Below are positions 29,387-38,130 of a stretch of 64,000 bases of DNA, in pieces; the first letter of the stretch is position 1; each line of letters starts with the position of its first letter. The position numbers and the translations under genes are program-made. The notes under the pieces were generated by a model. That model made no database searches. It saw only the letters and a program-made list of their open reading frames with translations, and was not told the origin of the DNA. Source of the DNA: RHKX01 sp046330415 (GTDB lineage: Bacteria; Actinomycetota; Thermoleophilia; Solirubrobacterales; 70-9); assembly GCA_046330415.1 (NCBI GenBank), contig JAXLSW010000021.1, forward strand, positions 35,304-99,303. The letters are read 5' to 3'.

Positions 29387-29910
29387 TGCGAGCCGACGGA
29401 CCGGAGACGATCGACCTCGACGCGCTGGCGCTTCGCAGCGGTCAGGCCGAGGTGGTCGAGATGACGCTGCAGCCGGCGCCGCCGGTGATCGGAGGCGAGC
29501 CGCTCGAGCCCGACGACCCGCAGGTCACCGCCCGCGTCGACGTCTCCCGCACGACCTCCGGTTACGCGTTGCGCCTGCGCCTCGACACCGCGCTTCACGG
29601 TGAGTGCACGAGCTGCCTCGGCCCGGCGCGCTGGGAGATCGCGGTCGATGCCCGCGAGGTCGATCAGATCTCCGAGAACGACCCGGAGCTGCTCAGCCCC
29701 TACGTCGGCGAGGGCGTGCTCGACGTCGGCTCCTGGGCTCACGACGCGATCACGCTCGCCCTTCCGGAACGGCTCCTGTGCAAGCCCGACTGCCTGGGGC
29801 TCTGCGAGGAGTGCGGCGCCAACCTCAACGAGGTTGACCCACCCGGCTCCCACACCCACGAGCAGCCCCCGGACCCACGGTTCGCGAAGCTCCGGGACCT
29901 CCAGGGCTGA
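29386..29910 (+). CDS. DUF177 (YceD-family) protein, 23S rRNA accumulation protein-like
   Basis: YceD/DUF177 proteins are coupled to rpmF in most bacteria and affect 23S rRNA or L32 levels. The 174-aa protein has the internal CTSC pair (LHGECTSCLGPARW) and the diagnostic C-terminal CKPDCLGLCEECGANLN, a likely metal-binding cluster. rpmF follows 21 bp downstream with its own TACTCT hexamer. Confidence 0.88.
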   Translation: MRADGPETIDLDALALRSGQAEVVEMTLQPAPPVIGGEPLEPDDPQVTARVDVSRTTSGYALRLRLDTALHGECTSCLGPARWEIAVDAREVDQISENDPELLSPYVGEGVLDVGSWAHDAITLALPERLLCKPDCLGLCEECGANLNEVDPPGSHTHEQPPDPRFAKLRDLQG

Positions 29911-29931
29911 GACCGCTACTCTTCCGCGCCC

Positions 29932-30147
29932 ATGGCAGTCCCGAAGAAGCGACAGTCGAGCGCCCGCCGCGACAAGCGCCGCGCCCACGACGCGGTCTCC
30001 GCGCCGCGCCTGAACGAGTGCCCGCAGTGCCACAGCCCGCGCATGCCGCATCGCGTCTGCCCGACGTGCGGCACCTACGCGGGCCGCGAGATCGTCTCGC
30101 TCGAGCCCGACCCGATCGACACCTCGGCGGGCGGCGAGGGCCGCTAG
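29932..30147 (+). CDS. rpmF: 50S ribosomal protein L32 (zinc-binding form)
   Basis: The 71-aa protein begins MAVPKKRQSSARRDKRRAHD and carries CPQC and CPTCG, the four-cysteine zinc form. TACTCT (29917-29922) lies 9 nt before the ATG. Its stop is immediately followed by the plsX ATG. A short acidic C-terminal tail extends past the usual end. Confidence 0.95.
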   Translation: MAVPKKRQSSARRDKRRAHDAVSAPRLNECPQCHSPRMPHRVCPTCGTYAGREIVSLEPDPIDTSAGGEGR

Positions 30148-31260
30148 ATGCGCGCTCCCGGCGGGGAGCGCGTCACCGTCGCCTTCGACGCCCTCGGCGC
30201 CGAGGGCGGTCCTGACGTCGTCGTGCCCGGAGTGAGAGCCGCCGCGGCCGACGGAATCGCCGTGCGCGTCTTCGGCCGCCCCGGTGACCTCGAGGGGCTC
30301 AGCGACGTCGACGGGGTCGAGATCGTTCCCTGCGAGGAGCTGATCGGCAACGACGAGGAGCCGGTGCGTGCCGTGCGCGGGCGTCCCGACGCCTCGATCG
30401 TGCGCGCCGCCGTCGACGTCGCCGCCGGTGACTCCCACGCGCTCGCCAGCCCCGGTTCGACCGGCGCGACGATGACCGCCGCGCTCTTCGCGCTGAAGCG
30501 GATCCGCTCCGTGCAGCGTCCGGCGCTCGCGGTGCAGCTCCCCGCGCCGGGACGGGAGCGCCCCGTCCTGATGCTCGACGTCGGAGCGAACACCGAGGCT
30601 CGCCCGTCCCATCTCGTGCAGTTCGCGCACCTCGGCTCCGCGTTCTCGGAGTCGGTGCTCGGAATCGACCGCCCCCGCGTCGCGCTGCTCTCCGTCGGGG
30701 AGGAGGCCAAGAAGGGGACCCAGCTCGTCGTCGACGCCCATCAGGCGCTTGAAGGCGCGACCGCGATCGAGTTCGCCGGCAACGTCGAGGGCCGCGATCT
30801 GCTCGATCCCGAGGGCGACATCGACGTCGTCGTCACCGACGGCTTCACCGGCAACGTCGTCCTCAAGACGATCGAGGGGACCGCGCGGGCGGTCGGCGCC
30901 GCGGTCGGCCGCGCCGCGCGCTCGAACCCGATGGCGATGGCCGGGGGCCTGCTCCTGCGCCCGGCGCTCGGTTCCCTGCGGAGCACGATCGACCCGGATC
31001 GGACGGGCGGGGCGATCCTGCTCGGCCTCCGGGGTGTCGCCGTCGTCGGGCACGGCTCCTCAGGAGCCGAGGGGGTCGCCAACCAGATCCGGGTGGCGGC
31101 GCGCGCGGTGGCCGAGCGCGCCGTCGAGCGCACCGAGGAGCTGATCGAGCGCTCCGGCGTCGGTCGCGCCGAGCAGCGCCGCGCTTCCGCGGCGGGCGCG
31201 AGCCCGGACGAGACCGCCGTCGATGCGGGAACCGGTGGCGACTCGGAGGCCGGGTCGTGA
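30148..31260 (+). CDS. plsX: Phosphate acyltransferase PlsX
   Basis: PlsX converts acyl-ACP and phosphate to acyl-phosphate, the donor for PlsY. The 370-aa protein has VTVAFDALGAEGGPDVVVPG at the N-terminus, GSTGATMTAALF (~residue 98), MLDVGANTEARP (~142) and VVTDGFTGNVVLKTIEG (~227). The last ~40 residues are a variable Ala/Glu-rich tail. ATG 30148 abuts the rpmF stop. acpP, its substrate carrier, follows 25 bp downstream. Confidence 0.94.
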   Translation: MRAPGGERVTVAFDALGAEGGPDVVVPGVRAAAADGIAVRVFGRPGDLEGLSDVDGVEIVPCEELIGNDEEPVRAVRGRPDASIVRAAVDVAAGDSHALASPGSTGATMTAALFALKRIRSVQRPALAVQLPAPGRERPVLMLDVGANTEARPSHLVQFAHLGSAFSESVLGIDRPRVALLSVGEEAKKGTQLVVDAHQALEGATAIEFAGNVEGRDLLDPEGDIDVVVTDGFTGNVVLKTIEGTARAVGAAVGRAARSNPMAMAGGLLLRPALGSLRSTIDPDRTGGAILLGLRGVAVVGHGSSGAEGVANQIRVAARAVAERAVERTEELIERSGVGRAEQRRASAAGASPDETAVDAGTGGDSEAGS

Positions 31261-31285
31261 TACACAGTCGTAGGGGCATTCCGAG

Positions 31286-31555
31286 ATGAGCGAGCCGGTT
31301 TCAGCGACGAGTAGAGACGAGATCTTCGTGATGGTCCGTGACCATCTCGCGAACGAGCTCGAGCTGGATCCGGGGGAGATCAGCGACGGCACGCGCTTCC
31401 GCGAGGACCTGGACGCCGATTCGCTCGATCTCTACGAGCTCGTGATGGAGCTCGAGGACACCTACGGCGTACCGATGAGCGAGGAGGAGGCCGCGGGGAT
31501 CCTCACCGTCGGTGCGGCGGTCGATTTCGTCTCCGAGCGCGTCGGAACGCGCTGA
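31286..31555 (+). CDS. acpP: Acyl carrier protein
   Basis: The 89-aa acidic four-helix protein carries the phosphopantetheine attachment motif DADSLDLYELVMELE, with Ser46 as the modified residue. About ten extra N-terminal residues precede the usual start. It sits between plsX and rnc as in many bacteria. GTAGGGGC lies weakly SD-like upstream of ATG 31286. Confidence 0.95.
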   Translation: MSEPVSATSRDEIFVMVRDHLANELELDPGEISDGTRFREDLDADSLDLYELVMELEDTYGVPMSEEEAAGILTVGAAVDFVSERVGTR

Positions 31556-31569
31556 TCGTCCCGCGAGCG

Positions 31570-32283
31570 GTGGCGATCTCTCCCGAGAAGGAAGTCTCCG
31601 AGGAGGAGGCCGTCCTGCCGTTGCGCGAGCTCGTCGGGGAGCTCGATCCGATGACGCGCCGCCGAGCGCTCACCCACAGCTCCTGGACCGAGCGGCGGGT
31701 CAAGGCCTGGGGGCGGCTCGCGTTCCTCGGCGACAGCGTTCTCGGCCTGGCCGTGGCCGAGGAGCTGTTCAGGCGCTTCCCGCGCTCCGACATCGGGCGG
31801 CTCACCAAGATCCACGGCCAGGTGGTGAGCGGGCGCGCCTGCGCCCGGATCGCAGAGTTGCTCGGCGTTCCGGAGATGCTCGAGGCGGAGCGCCCCGCGG
31901 GGCTCGACGGCGGTATCGCAACCTCCGAGCTGGTGGCCAGCGAGCGCGCGATGGCGTCGATCACCGAGGCGCTGATCGGCGGCTGCTACCTCGAGCTCGG
32001 GCTGGAGCGGACCGCGGCGGCGATCCTCGCTGCCTTCGAGCCGCAGATGGTGCTCGCCTCCGACACGCTCCTCGACTTCAAGTCGGCGCTGCAGGAGCGT
32101 CTCGCCCGCGACGGCAAGCTGGTCACCTACGACGTCGTCGAGGAGACGGGTCCACCTCACGACCGCCTCTTCACGGTCGAAGCGAGGGTTGCCGGGAACC
32201 TCCTCGGCAGCGGCACCGGCTCGAGCAAGAAGGCCGCTGAGCAGGCCGCGGCGGCCGAGGCGCTCGGAGAGAACCCGGGCTGA
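31570..32283 (+). CDS. rnc: Ribonuclease III family protein with degenerate catalytic site
   Basis: The 237-aa protein has an RNase III fold followed by a good double-stranded RNA-binding domain (DFKSALQERLARDGK to GSGTGSSKKAAEQAAAAEAL, residues ~165-233). The signature helix reads GRLAFLGDSVLGL where active enzymes have (N)ERLEFLGD: the Glu equivalent to E. coli E41 is Ala51 and that to E38 is Gly48, while Asp55 (D45) is kept. The second site reads ASITEALIGG, so the Asp equivalent to D114 is Ser130 and Glu133 (E117) is kept. Two of four metal ligands are therefore missing. GTG 31570 is the start. Position acpP-rnc-smc is standard. Confidence 0.88.
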   Translation: MAISPEKEVSEEEAVLPLRELVGELDPMTRRRALTHSSWTERRVKAWGRLAFLGDSVLGLAVAEELFRRFPRSDIGRLTKIHGQVVSGRACARIAELLGVPEMLEAERPAGLDGGIATSELVASERAMASITEALIGGCYLELGLERTAAAILAAFEPQMVLASDTLLDFKSALQERLARDGKLVTYDVVEETGPPHDRLFTVEARVAGNLLGSGTGSSKKAAEQAAAAEALGENPG

Positions 32284-32377
32284 GCAGGGGATTTCCGGCG
32301 GGGTCGCCAGGGCACCCGGTCACGTCCGGGCCAACCTCGACGCTATCCGGCGGGAGAGCACCAGGAGAGACGTTGCC

Positions 32378-34905
32378 TTGCATCTGAAGTCGATCACCCT
32401 GAAGGGCTTCAAGTCCTTCCCCGAGCGCACCCAGCTCGAGTTCTCCCCTGGCGTCAGCGTGATCGTGGGGCCGAACGGCTGCGGCAAGTCGAACATCACC
32501 GATGGCGTCCTCTGGGCGCTCGGCGAGCAGAGCCCGCTGGCGGTGCGCGGGCAGAGCATGCAGGACGTGATCTTCGCCGGGGGCCGCGAGCGCTCGGCGC
32601 GCAGCGCCGCCGAGGTCGAGGTCGTCATCGACAACTCCGACGGCGCTGCCGGCTCCGAGTTCTCCGAGATCTCGGTCACCCGCACCCTCGATCGTTCAGG
32701 CGATGGCGGCTACCGCCTAAACGGCGCCCGTTGCCGTCTCGCCGACATCTCCGATGCCCTCTCGGACGCCTCCCTGGGCCGCGAGATGCACTCGGTGATC
32801 GGACAGGGAAAGGTCGAGTCGATCGTCCTCTCCAAGCCGCGCGAGCGGCGTCTGCTCATCGAGGAGGCCGCGGGGCTCGGAAAGCACCGCAAGCGCCGCC
32901 GGCGTGCCCAGCTCAAGCTCGAGCGGACCCGCCAGAACCTCGACCGCGCGCTCGATGTCGAGCGGGAGGCGCGGTCTCGCCTGCGGCCGCTGCGGGCCCA
33001 GGCCAACGCCGCCGAGACGCACGCGCGGCTCGAGCGTCAGTCGATGGAGCTGAAGCTGAAGCTGCTCGGCGACCGGCTCTCGGCAGGGGACGGCGACCTC
33101 GCCGTGGCCGAGAAGGAGGCGCTGAAGGCGCGGGCGGAGCGCGACCGCGTCGAGGCCGCCGTCGAAGAGGCCCGAAAGCGCCGCTCCGCTGTCGAGGAGC
33201 GCCTTGCCGAGCGCGATCGTGAGCGCACCGCTGTCTGGGCGGACCTGACCGCGCTGCGGGCCGCGCACGAGCGGCTCGGGGCTCGAACGGAGGCGATCGC
33301 GGTCCGCGAGGCCGAGCTCCGCGCCGCGGTCGAGCGGAGGAGAGCCGCCCTTGGGGCCCTGGCCGCGGAGCTGCGCGCGACCGAGCGCGATGCCGAGGCG
33401 GCGCTGGCGCGCGAGCTCGAGGCCGCGCGCGACGCCCTCGCCGATGCCTCCGGCGGCATCGCCGACGCGATCGCCGCCAGCGAGCCCGCCGAGGTGGAGC
33501 AGCGTCTCGGTGCACTGGCCCGTGTCCGCAACGGCGCCGAGCGGGCCGTCCGCAGCGCCCGCCGCGCCGAGGACATGCTCGGGCATCGCCGTCAGGACTC
33601 CCTCGAGCAGCGGGTCGAGGCCGAGGCGCATCTCGCTGCGACGCTGGCCACCCTCTGCGGGGCGCTGGCACAGGCGCGTGATGCCGTCGGTCTCCGCGCT
33701 TCCCGAGTCGAGGAGCAGGTCGTCGGCGCCCGCGCGGGCGACGAGCTCGCGCGTCCGAGTTGCGCGAGTGCTCACGCGCCGAGGCTGAGCTTCAGGGCGA
33801 GCTGCGGACCATCTCCGAGCGCGTGACGACGGCCGAGGTCGGCGCCGCCCAGCTCCGCGACCGCCGCGAGGAGGCGGAGGCCGAGTGGGAGCGGATCATC
33901 GCCAAGCTCGGTCTCGGGACGGGGGAGGCCGAGGGGAACGAGGCTCCCGTGCCCGCACGGCTCGAGGAGGAGGAACGGGTCCGCACCGAGACCGCGATCG
34001 AGCGGCTGATCCGCCGCCGCGAGCAGCTCGGCCCGGTCAATCCGCTCGCCGAGGGCGAGTACCAGCAGGCGAAGGAGCATGTCGCCGATCTCGAGGCGCA
34101 ACGTGAGGACCTCGAGAAGGCGCTCGAGGAGCTGCAGAAGCTGATCCGCCAGACCGACCGCGAGATCACCGCCGCCTTCGAGGAGACCTTCGATGCCGCG
34201 CAGAAGAACTTCGAGGAGCTGATCGAGCACATGTTCCCGGGCGGTTCCGGGCGCCTGCGGTTGGTTGAGGAGCAGCGGCCGAAGCGGGTGCTCGGCGGCG
34301 TCGACCCCGAGGATGCGCGAACCGGCTCAGACGCCGCGGCCGCCTTCCGCGAGGCGGAGGCGGCGGGCGAGGCCGGCACCGGCGCGGACGGCTCCGGCCA
34401 GGCAGCCGAACCCGCGGAAGATGCCGAGAGCTCTTCGGACGACGATGGCCCCGATGGCCCCGATGGCCCCGACACCGCTGGGGTCGAGATCGAGGTCACA
34501 CCGGCGGGTAAGGCGACGCGGCGCCTGTCGCTGCTCTCCGGCGGTGAGAAGTCGCTCGTGGCACTCGCGTTCGTCTTCAGCGTCTTCCTCGCCCGGCCCT
34601 CGCCCTTCTACATCCTCGACGAGGTCGAAGCGGCCCTCGACGACGCCAACATCGACCGCTTCCTGCAGCTCGTCCGCCGCTTCTCCGATCGCGCCCAGTT
34701 CGTCATCGTCACCCATCAGAAGCGGACCATGGACGCGGCCGACGTCCTCTACGGCGTCTCGATGCAGGACGGAGCCACCAAGGTCATCTCCCGCCGCCTG
34801 CCGCGCGAGCAGCAGCTCGCGACGACCGGGGTCGAGACCGGGTCCACGGCGGAGGCCGAGGCAGTATCGAGCGGGTCCGGCGACGACTCGTCCGCCGCGG
34901 CGTAG
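32378..34905 (+). CDS. smc: Chromosome segregation protein Smc, frameshifted and lacking a recognisable hinge
   Basis: TTG 32378 (AGGAGAG ~6 nt upstream) gives LHLKSITLKGFKSFPERTQL, the Smc N-terminus. Walker A is GPNGCGKSN (residues 31-39) and the Q-loop region is LWALGEQSP. A coiled coil runs from ~residue 165 to ~458, where the frame breaks (~33753). The other frame supplies the C-terminal coil (RREQLGPVNPLAEGEYQQA), the signature LSLLSGGEKSLVAL and Walker B FYILDEVEAALDDAN. Together only ~840 residues are encoded against ~1150-1200 usual, and no hinge is present. A ~70-residue acidic insert (DDDGPDGPDGPD region) sits in the C-terminal head before VEIEVTPAGK. Either an assembly deletion or an unusual Smc. 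Confidence 0.85.
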
Positions 34906-34931
34906 CTGGTAGCGGTAACCGCGCCGAGGGC

Positions 34932-35116
34932 AAGGGGTGTCCCCCCGCGCATCCATGCATTGGCTATCAACGAGATATCGCCCGCTATCGCTCGGTCCCC
35001 GGCTATCCCCTGATCCCGCCGGCTATCGCTTGATCCCGCCGGCTATCGCTTGATCCCGCGCGCTATCCCGGTGATAGCCGCTGCATGGAAGCGCGGAGGG
35101 GACCCCCACGCCCCTT
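34932..35116. repeat. 185-bp imperfect inverted repeat enclosing 20-bp iterons, smc-ftsY gap
   Basis: Left arm 34932-34969 and right arm 35072-35116 share AAGGGG, TCCCC, CCGCGC, TCCATGCA and GGCTATCA blocks in inverted order. Between them the unit GGCTATCGCTTGATCCCGCC occurs at 35001, 35021 and 35041 (first copy with two changes, third with one), with degenerate partial copies on both sides. GCTATC recurs at 34963, 34984, 35002, 35022, 35042 and 35062, mostly 20 bp apart, and once inverted at 35073. This element fills most of the 250-bp gap; no coding potential is seen. Confidence 0.85.
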
Positions 35117-35155
35117 CCGCCCGGCCCAACCGCGACTGACTACATTTCCCGCCTC

Positions 35156-36169
35156 ATGGCGACCACCTGGGCAGATCTCCTCGACGTGGGCGACCGCGAG
35201 CTGGATCCCGCCGCCTCCGCGTCCGCGGGGGAGGACGAGCCGCAGCGGCGCGGCTTCTTCCGCCGTCTGCGGGAATCGCTGGCGACGAGCCGGGAGGCTC
35301 TCGGCGCCGAGCTCAGCGCCAGCCTCTTCGAGACCCTCGACGCCGAGACCTGGGAGCGGCTCGAGGAGGCGCTGATCATGGCCGACGTCGGGGCCCGCAC
35401 GACCGCGGATGTCGTCGGCAGGCTCGAGGCCGAGGTCGAGGCCGGCCGCGTCGAGGGCGCGGAGGCCGTTCGCGCCCGCCTGGTCGAGCTCCTCGCCGAC
35501 CTCGCGGCCGGCGACGGAGCCTCCTTCTCCACCAGGATCGACCTGCGCCCGCGCCCCGCCGTCGTGCTGATTGTCGGAGTCAACGGCACGGGCAAGACGA
35601 CGACCGTGGGCAAGCTCGCTTGGCACCTGAGCCGCGAGGCCGGCCTCTCAGTCATGGTTGCCGCCGCTGATACCTATCGCGCCGCGGCGGTCGAGCAGCT
35701 CACCACCTGGGCTGAGCGCGCCGACTGCGAGATCATCCGCGCCGAGACCGGCCAGGACGCGGGATCGGTCGTCTTCGATGCGCTCGCCGCCGCAAAGGCG
35801 CGCGGCACTGACGTCGTCCTCATCGACACCGCCGGCCGCCTCCACAACCGCGCCGACCTGATGGAGGAGCTCGCCAAGGTCAACCGCGTGATCCGCAAGC
35901 AGATCGACGCCGGCCCCTCCGAGACGCTCATCGTGGTCGACTCGACGACCGGTCAGAACGGGCTGCGGCAGGCGAAGGTGTTCTCGGAGGCCGTGGACGT
36001 CTCCGGCGTCGCGCTGACGAAGCTGGACGGCACCGCCAAGGGCGGTATCGCGCTCGCGATCGCCGGCGAGCTCGGGATCCCCGTGAAGCTGATCGGCGTG
36101 GGCGAGGGGATCGAGGACCTGCGCCCGTTCGACGCGCAGGAGTTCTCGGCGGCATTGCTGGGCGAATAG
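35156..36169 (+). CDS. ftsY: Signal recognition particle receptor FtsY
   Basis: FtsY docks SRP-ribosome complexes at the membrane. The 337-aa protein has a short acidic A region (~residues 1-30), an N domain, and a G domain with GVNGTGKTTTVGKLA (G1), DTYRAAAVEQL (G2), DTAGRLHN (G3), TKLDGTAKGG (G4) and GVGEGIEDLRPF at the C-terminus. There is no N-terminal membrane anchor. ATG 35156 has TACATT (35141-35146) 9 nt upstream. ffh follows 21 bp downstream. Confidence 0.95.
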   Translation: MATTWADLLDVGDRELDPAASASAGEDEPQRRGFFRRLRESLATSREALGAELSASLFETLDAETWERLEEALIMADVGARTTADVVGRLEAEVEAGRVEGAEAVRARLVELLADLAAGDGASFSTRIDLRPRPAVVLIVGVNGTGKTTTVGKLAWHLSREAGLSVMVAAADTYRAAAVEQLTTWAERADCEIIRAETGQDAGSVVFDALAAAKARGTDVVLIDTAGRLHNRADLMEELAKVNRVIRKQIDAGPSETLIVVDSTTGQNGLRQAKVFSEAVDVSGVALTKLDGTAKGGIALAIAGELGIPVKLIGVGEGIEDLRPFDAQEFSAALLGE

Positions 36170-36190
36170 GGCGAGTAGCCTCACCAACCT

Positions 36191-37546
36191 ATGTTCGATC
36201 AGCTCTCAGAGCGCCTCCAGGGCACCATGAGCGACCTGCGCTCGCGCGGGAAGCTGAGCGAGGCCGACGTCGACAAGGCGATGCGCGAGATCCGTCTTGC
36301 GCTGCTCGAGGCCGACGTCAACTTCAAGGTCACCAAGCAGTTCGTGGCCGCCGTACGCGAGAAGGCGATCGGCGAGGGTGTGCTCGAGAGCCTCGACCCC
36401 GGCCAGATGGTCGTCAAGGTCGTCAACGAGCAGCTGGCCGAGCTCATGGGCGGCTCCGGCCGCGAGCTGATCTTCGCCTCGAAGCCCCCCACGGTGATCC
36501 TGATGGCCGGCCTGCAGGGCTCCGGAAAGACGACCGCCACGGCGAAGCTCGCGCTGTCGCTGAAGAACGAGGGCAAGGGCGTCGGCGTCGCCGCCTGCGA
36601 CACCCAGCGCCCGGCTGCGGTCGAGCAGCTCGAGCGGCTCGGCGGCCAGGCCGGGGTGACCGTCTTCTCCCAGGGCACGGAGCGCAGCCCCGTCGACATC
36701 GCCGAGTGGGCGCTCGGGCAGGCGCGCGCCCAGGAGCTCGACGTGCTGATCGTCGACACCGCGGGCCGCCTCCACGTCGATGCAGACCTGATGGACGAGC
36801 TCGTCCAGATCAAGAAGCGGACCCGTCCGCACGACGTCCTCCTCGTCGTCGACGCGATGACCGGCCAGGACGCGGTCAACGTCGCCGAGCAGTTCGCCGA
36901 GGCGACCGAGTTCGACGGCGTCGTCATGACCAAGCTCGACGGCGACGCCCGCGGCGGCGCCGCGCTCAGCGTCAAGGCGGTCACCGGCAAGCCGATCCTC
37001 TACGCGTCCACGGGCGAGAAGCTCGAGCAGCTCGAGAAGTTCCACCCCGACCGGATGGCCCAGCGAATCCTCGGGATGGGCGACGTCCTCTCGCTGATCG
37101 AGAAGGCCGAGAAGGAGATGGACGCCTCCGAGGCCGAGGAGCTGGAGCGCAAGATGCGCCAAGACCAGTTCACCCTCGACGACTTCCTCAAGCAGCTCAA
37201 GCAGATCCGCAAGATGGGCCCGCTGAGCAGCGTCCTCGGGATGATGCCCGGCATGGGCAAGGCGATGAAGGAGCTCAAGAACGCCAACCTCGACGACCGC
37301 GAGCTCGACCGACTCGAGGCGATCATCCTCTCGATGACCGCGGAGGAGCGGGCCAATCCCGACGTCATCCGCGGCTCCCGGCGCCGGCGCATCGCGGCCG
37401 GCTCGGGGACGAACGTGCAGGCCGTCAAGCAGCTGACCAAGCAGTTCGACCAGATGCGCAAGATGATGAAGGCCATGGCCTCGGGCCGGATGCCGAACCC
37501 CGAGGCGATGCTGCAGGGGCAGCTCACTCGCGGGCGGCGCCGCTGA
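36191..37546 (+). CDS. ffh: Signal recognition particle protein Ffh (SRP54)
   Basis: The 451-aa protein has the N domain (MFDQLSERLQGTMSDLRSRG), the GTPase with GLQGSGKTTATAKLA, DTQRPAAVEQL, DTAGRLHVD and TKLDGDARGG, and a Met-rich M domain (PLSSVLGMMPGMGKAMKEL and RKMMKAMASGRMPNPEAM) that binds 4.5S RNA and signal sequences. TAGCCT (36176-36181) lies 9 nt before the ATG. No 4.5S RNA gene was recognised in the window. Confidence 0.96.
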   Translation: MFDQLSERLQGTMSDLRSRGKLSEADVDKAMREIRLALLEADVNFKVTKQFVAAVREKAIGEGVLESLDPGQMVVKVVNEQLAELMGGSGRELIFASKPPTVILMAGLQGSGKTTATAKLALSLKNEGKGVGVAACDTQRPAAVEQLERLGGQAGVTVFSQGTERSPVDIAEWALGQARAQELDVLIVDTAGRLHVDADLMDELVQIKKRTRPHDVLLVVDAMTGQDAVNVAEQFAEATEFDGVVMTKLDGDARGGAALSVKAVTGKPILYASTGEKLEQLEKFHPDRMAQRILGMGDVLSLIEKAEKEMDASEAEELERKMRQDQFTLDDFLKQLKQIRKMGPLSSVLGMMPGMGKAMKELKNANLDDRELDRLEAIILSMTAEERANPDVIRGSRRRRIAAGSGTNVQAVKQLTKQFDQMRKMMKAMASGRMPNPEAMLQGQLTRGRRR

Positions 37547-37602
37547 TCTGCGCCGACTGCCCGCGCGGCCGGGGGCCGCGATGTGTAACCTGCGCCGCCG
37601 CA

Positions 37603-37872
37603 ATGGCAGTACGAATCAGACTCAGAAGGGCGGGTTCCTCGAAGAACCCGATCTGGCGCATCGTCGTCGCCGACAAGCGCTCCCCGCGCGACGGTCGGAC
37701 GATCGAGACGATCGGCAGCTACAACCCGCAGACGGAGCCCTCCCAGATCGTCATCGACTCTGAGCGCGCTCAGCACTGGATCGACCAGGGGGCCCAGCCC
37801 TCCAAGACGGTCGCCAAGCTGCTCCGCGCCCACGAGGCCGACGCCGCCGCAAGCGCGTCCTCGGGCGCTTAG
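37603..37872 (+). CDS. rpsP: 30S ribosomal protein S16
   Basis: The 89-aa protein begins MAVRIRLRRAGSSKNPIWRI, the S16 signature, with ETIGSYNPQTEPSQIVID further on. ATG 37603 has TAACCT at 37586-37591 and no SD. Standard head of the rpsP-khpA-(rimM)-trmD-rplS cluster. Confidence 0.96.
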   Translation: MAVRIRLRRAGSSKNPIWRIVVADKRSPRDGRTIETIGSYNPQTEPSQIVIDSERAQHWIDQGAQPSKTVAKLLRAHEADAAASASSGA

Positions 37873-37885
37873 GCGCCGGACCGCG

Positions 37886-38116
37886 ATGCGCGAGCTCGTC
37901 GAGTTCCTCGTCCGCGCTCTGGTCGAGGATCCGGACGCCGTCGAGGTCGAGGAGTTCGATGAGGACGGCGATCTCGTGCTCGAGGTCACCGTCGCCGACG
38001 ACGATCTCGGCCGCGTGATCGGCCGCGGTGGCCGCATCGCCAACGCGATCCGCACGGTCGCCCGCGCCGCCGGATCGCGCGACGATCGCCGCGTCATCGT
38101 CGACATCCTCGACTGA
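37886..38116 (+). CDS. khpA: KH-domain RNA-binding protein KhpA
   Basis: This 76-aa single KH domain has the GxxG loop in GRVIGRGGRIANAIRTVAR. KhpA binds RNA with KhpB/Jag and affects cell elongation and division in Gram-positive bacteria. It lies between rpsP and trmD as usual, but rimM, which normally follows it, is absent. Confidence 0.92.
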   Translation: MRELVEFLVRALVEDPDAVEVEEFDEDGDLVLEVTVADDDLGRVIGRGGRIANAIRTVARAAGSRDDRRVIVDILD

Positions 38117-38130
38117 CGCCTGACGCCGAG

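Noticed and set aside
34932..35116. CRISPR array or parS cluster
   Set aside because: The 20-bp units abut with no unique spacers, so it is not CRISPR; the unit does not resemble the TGTTTCACGTGAAACA parS consensus.
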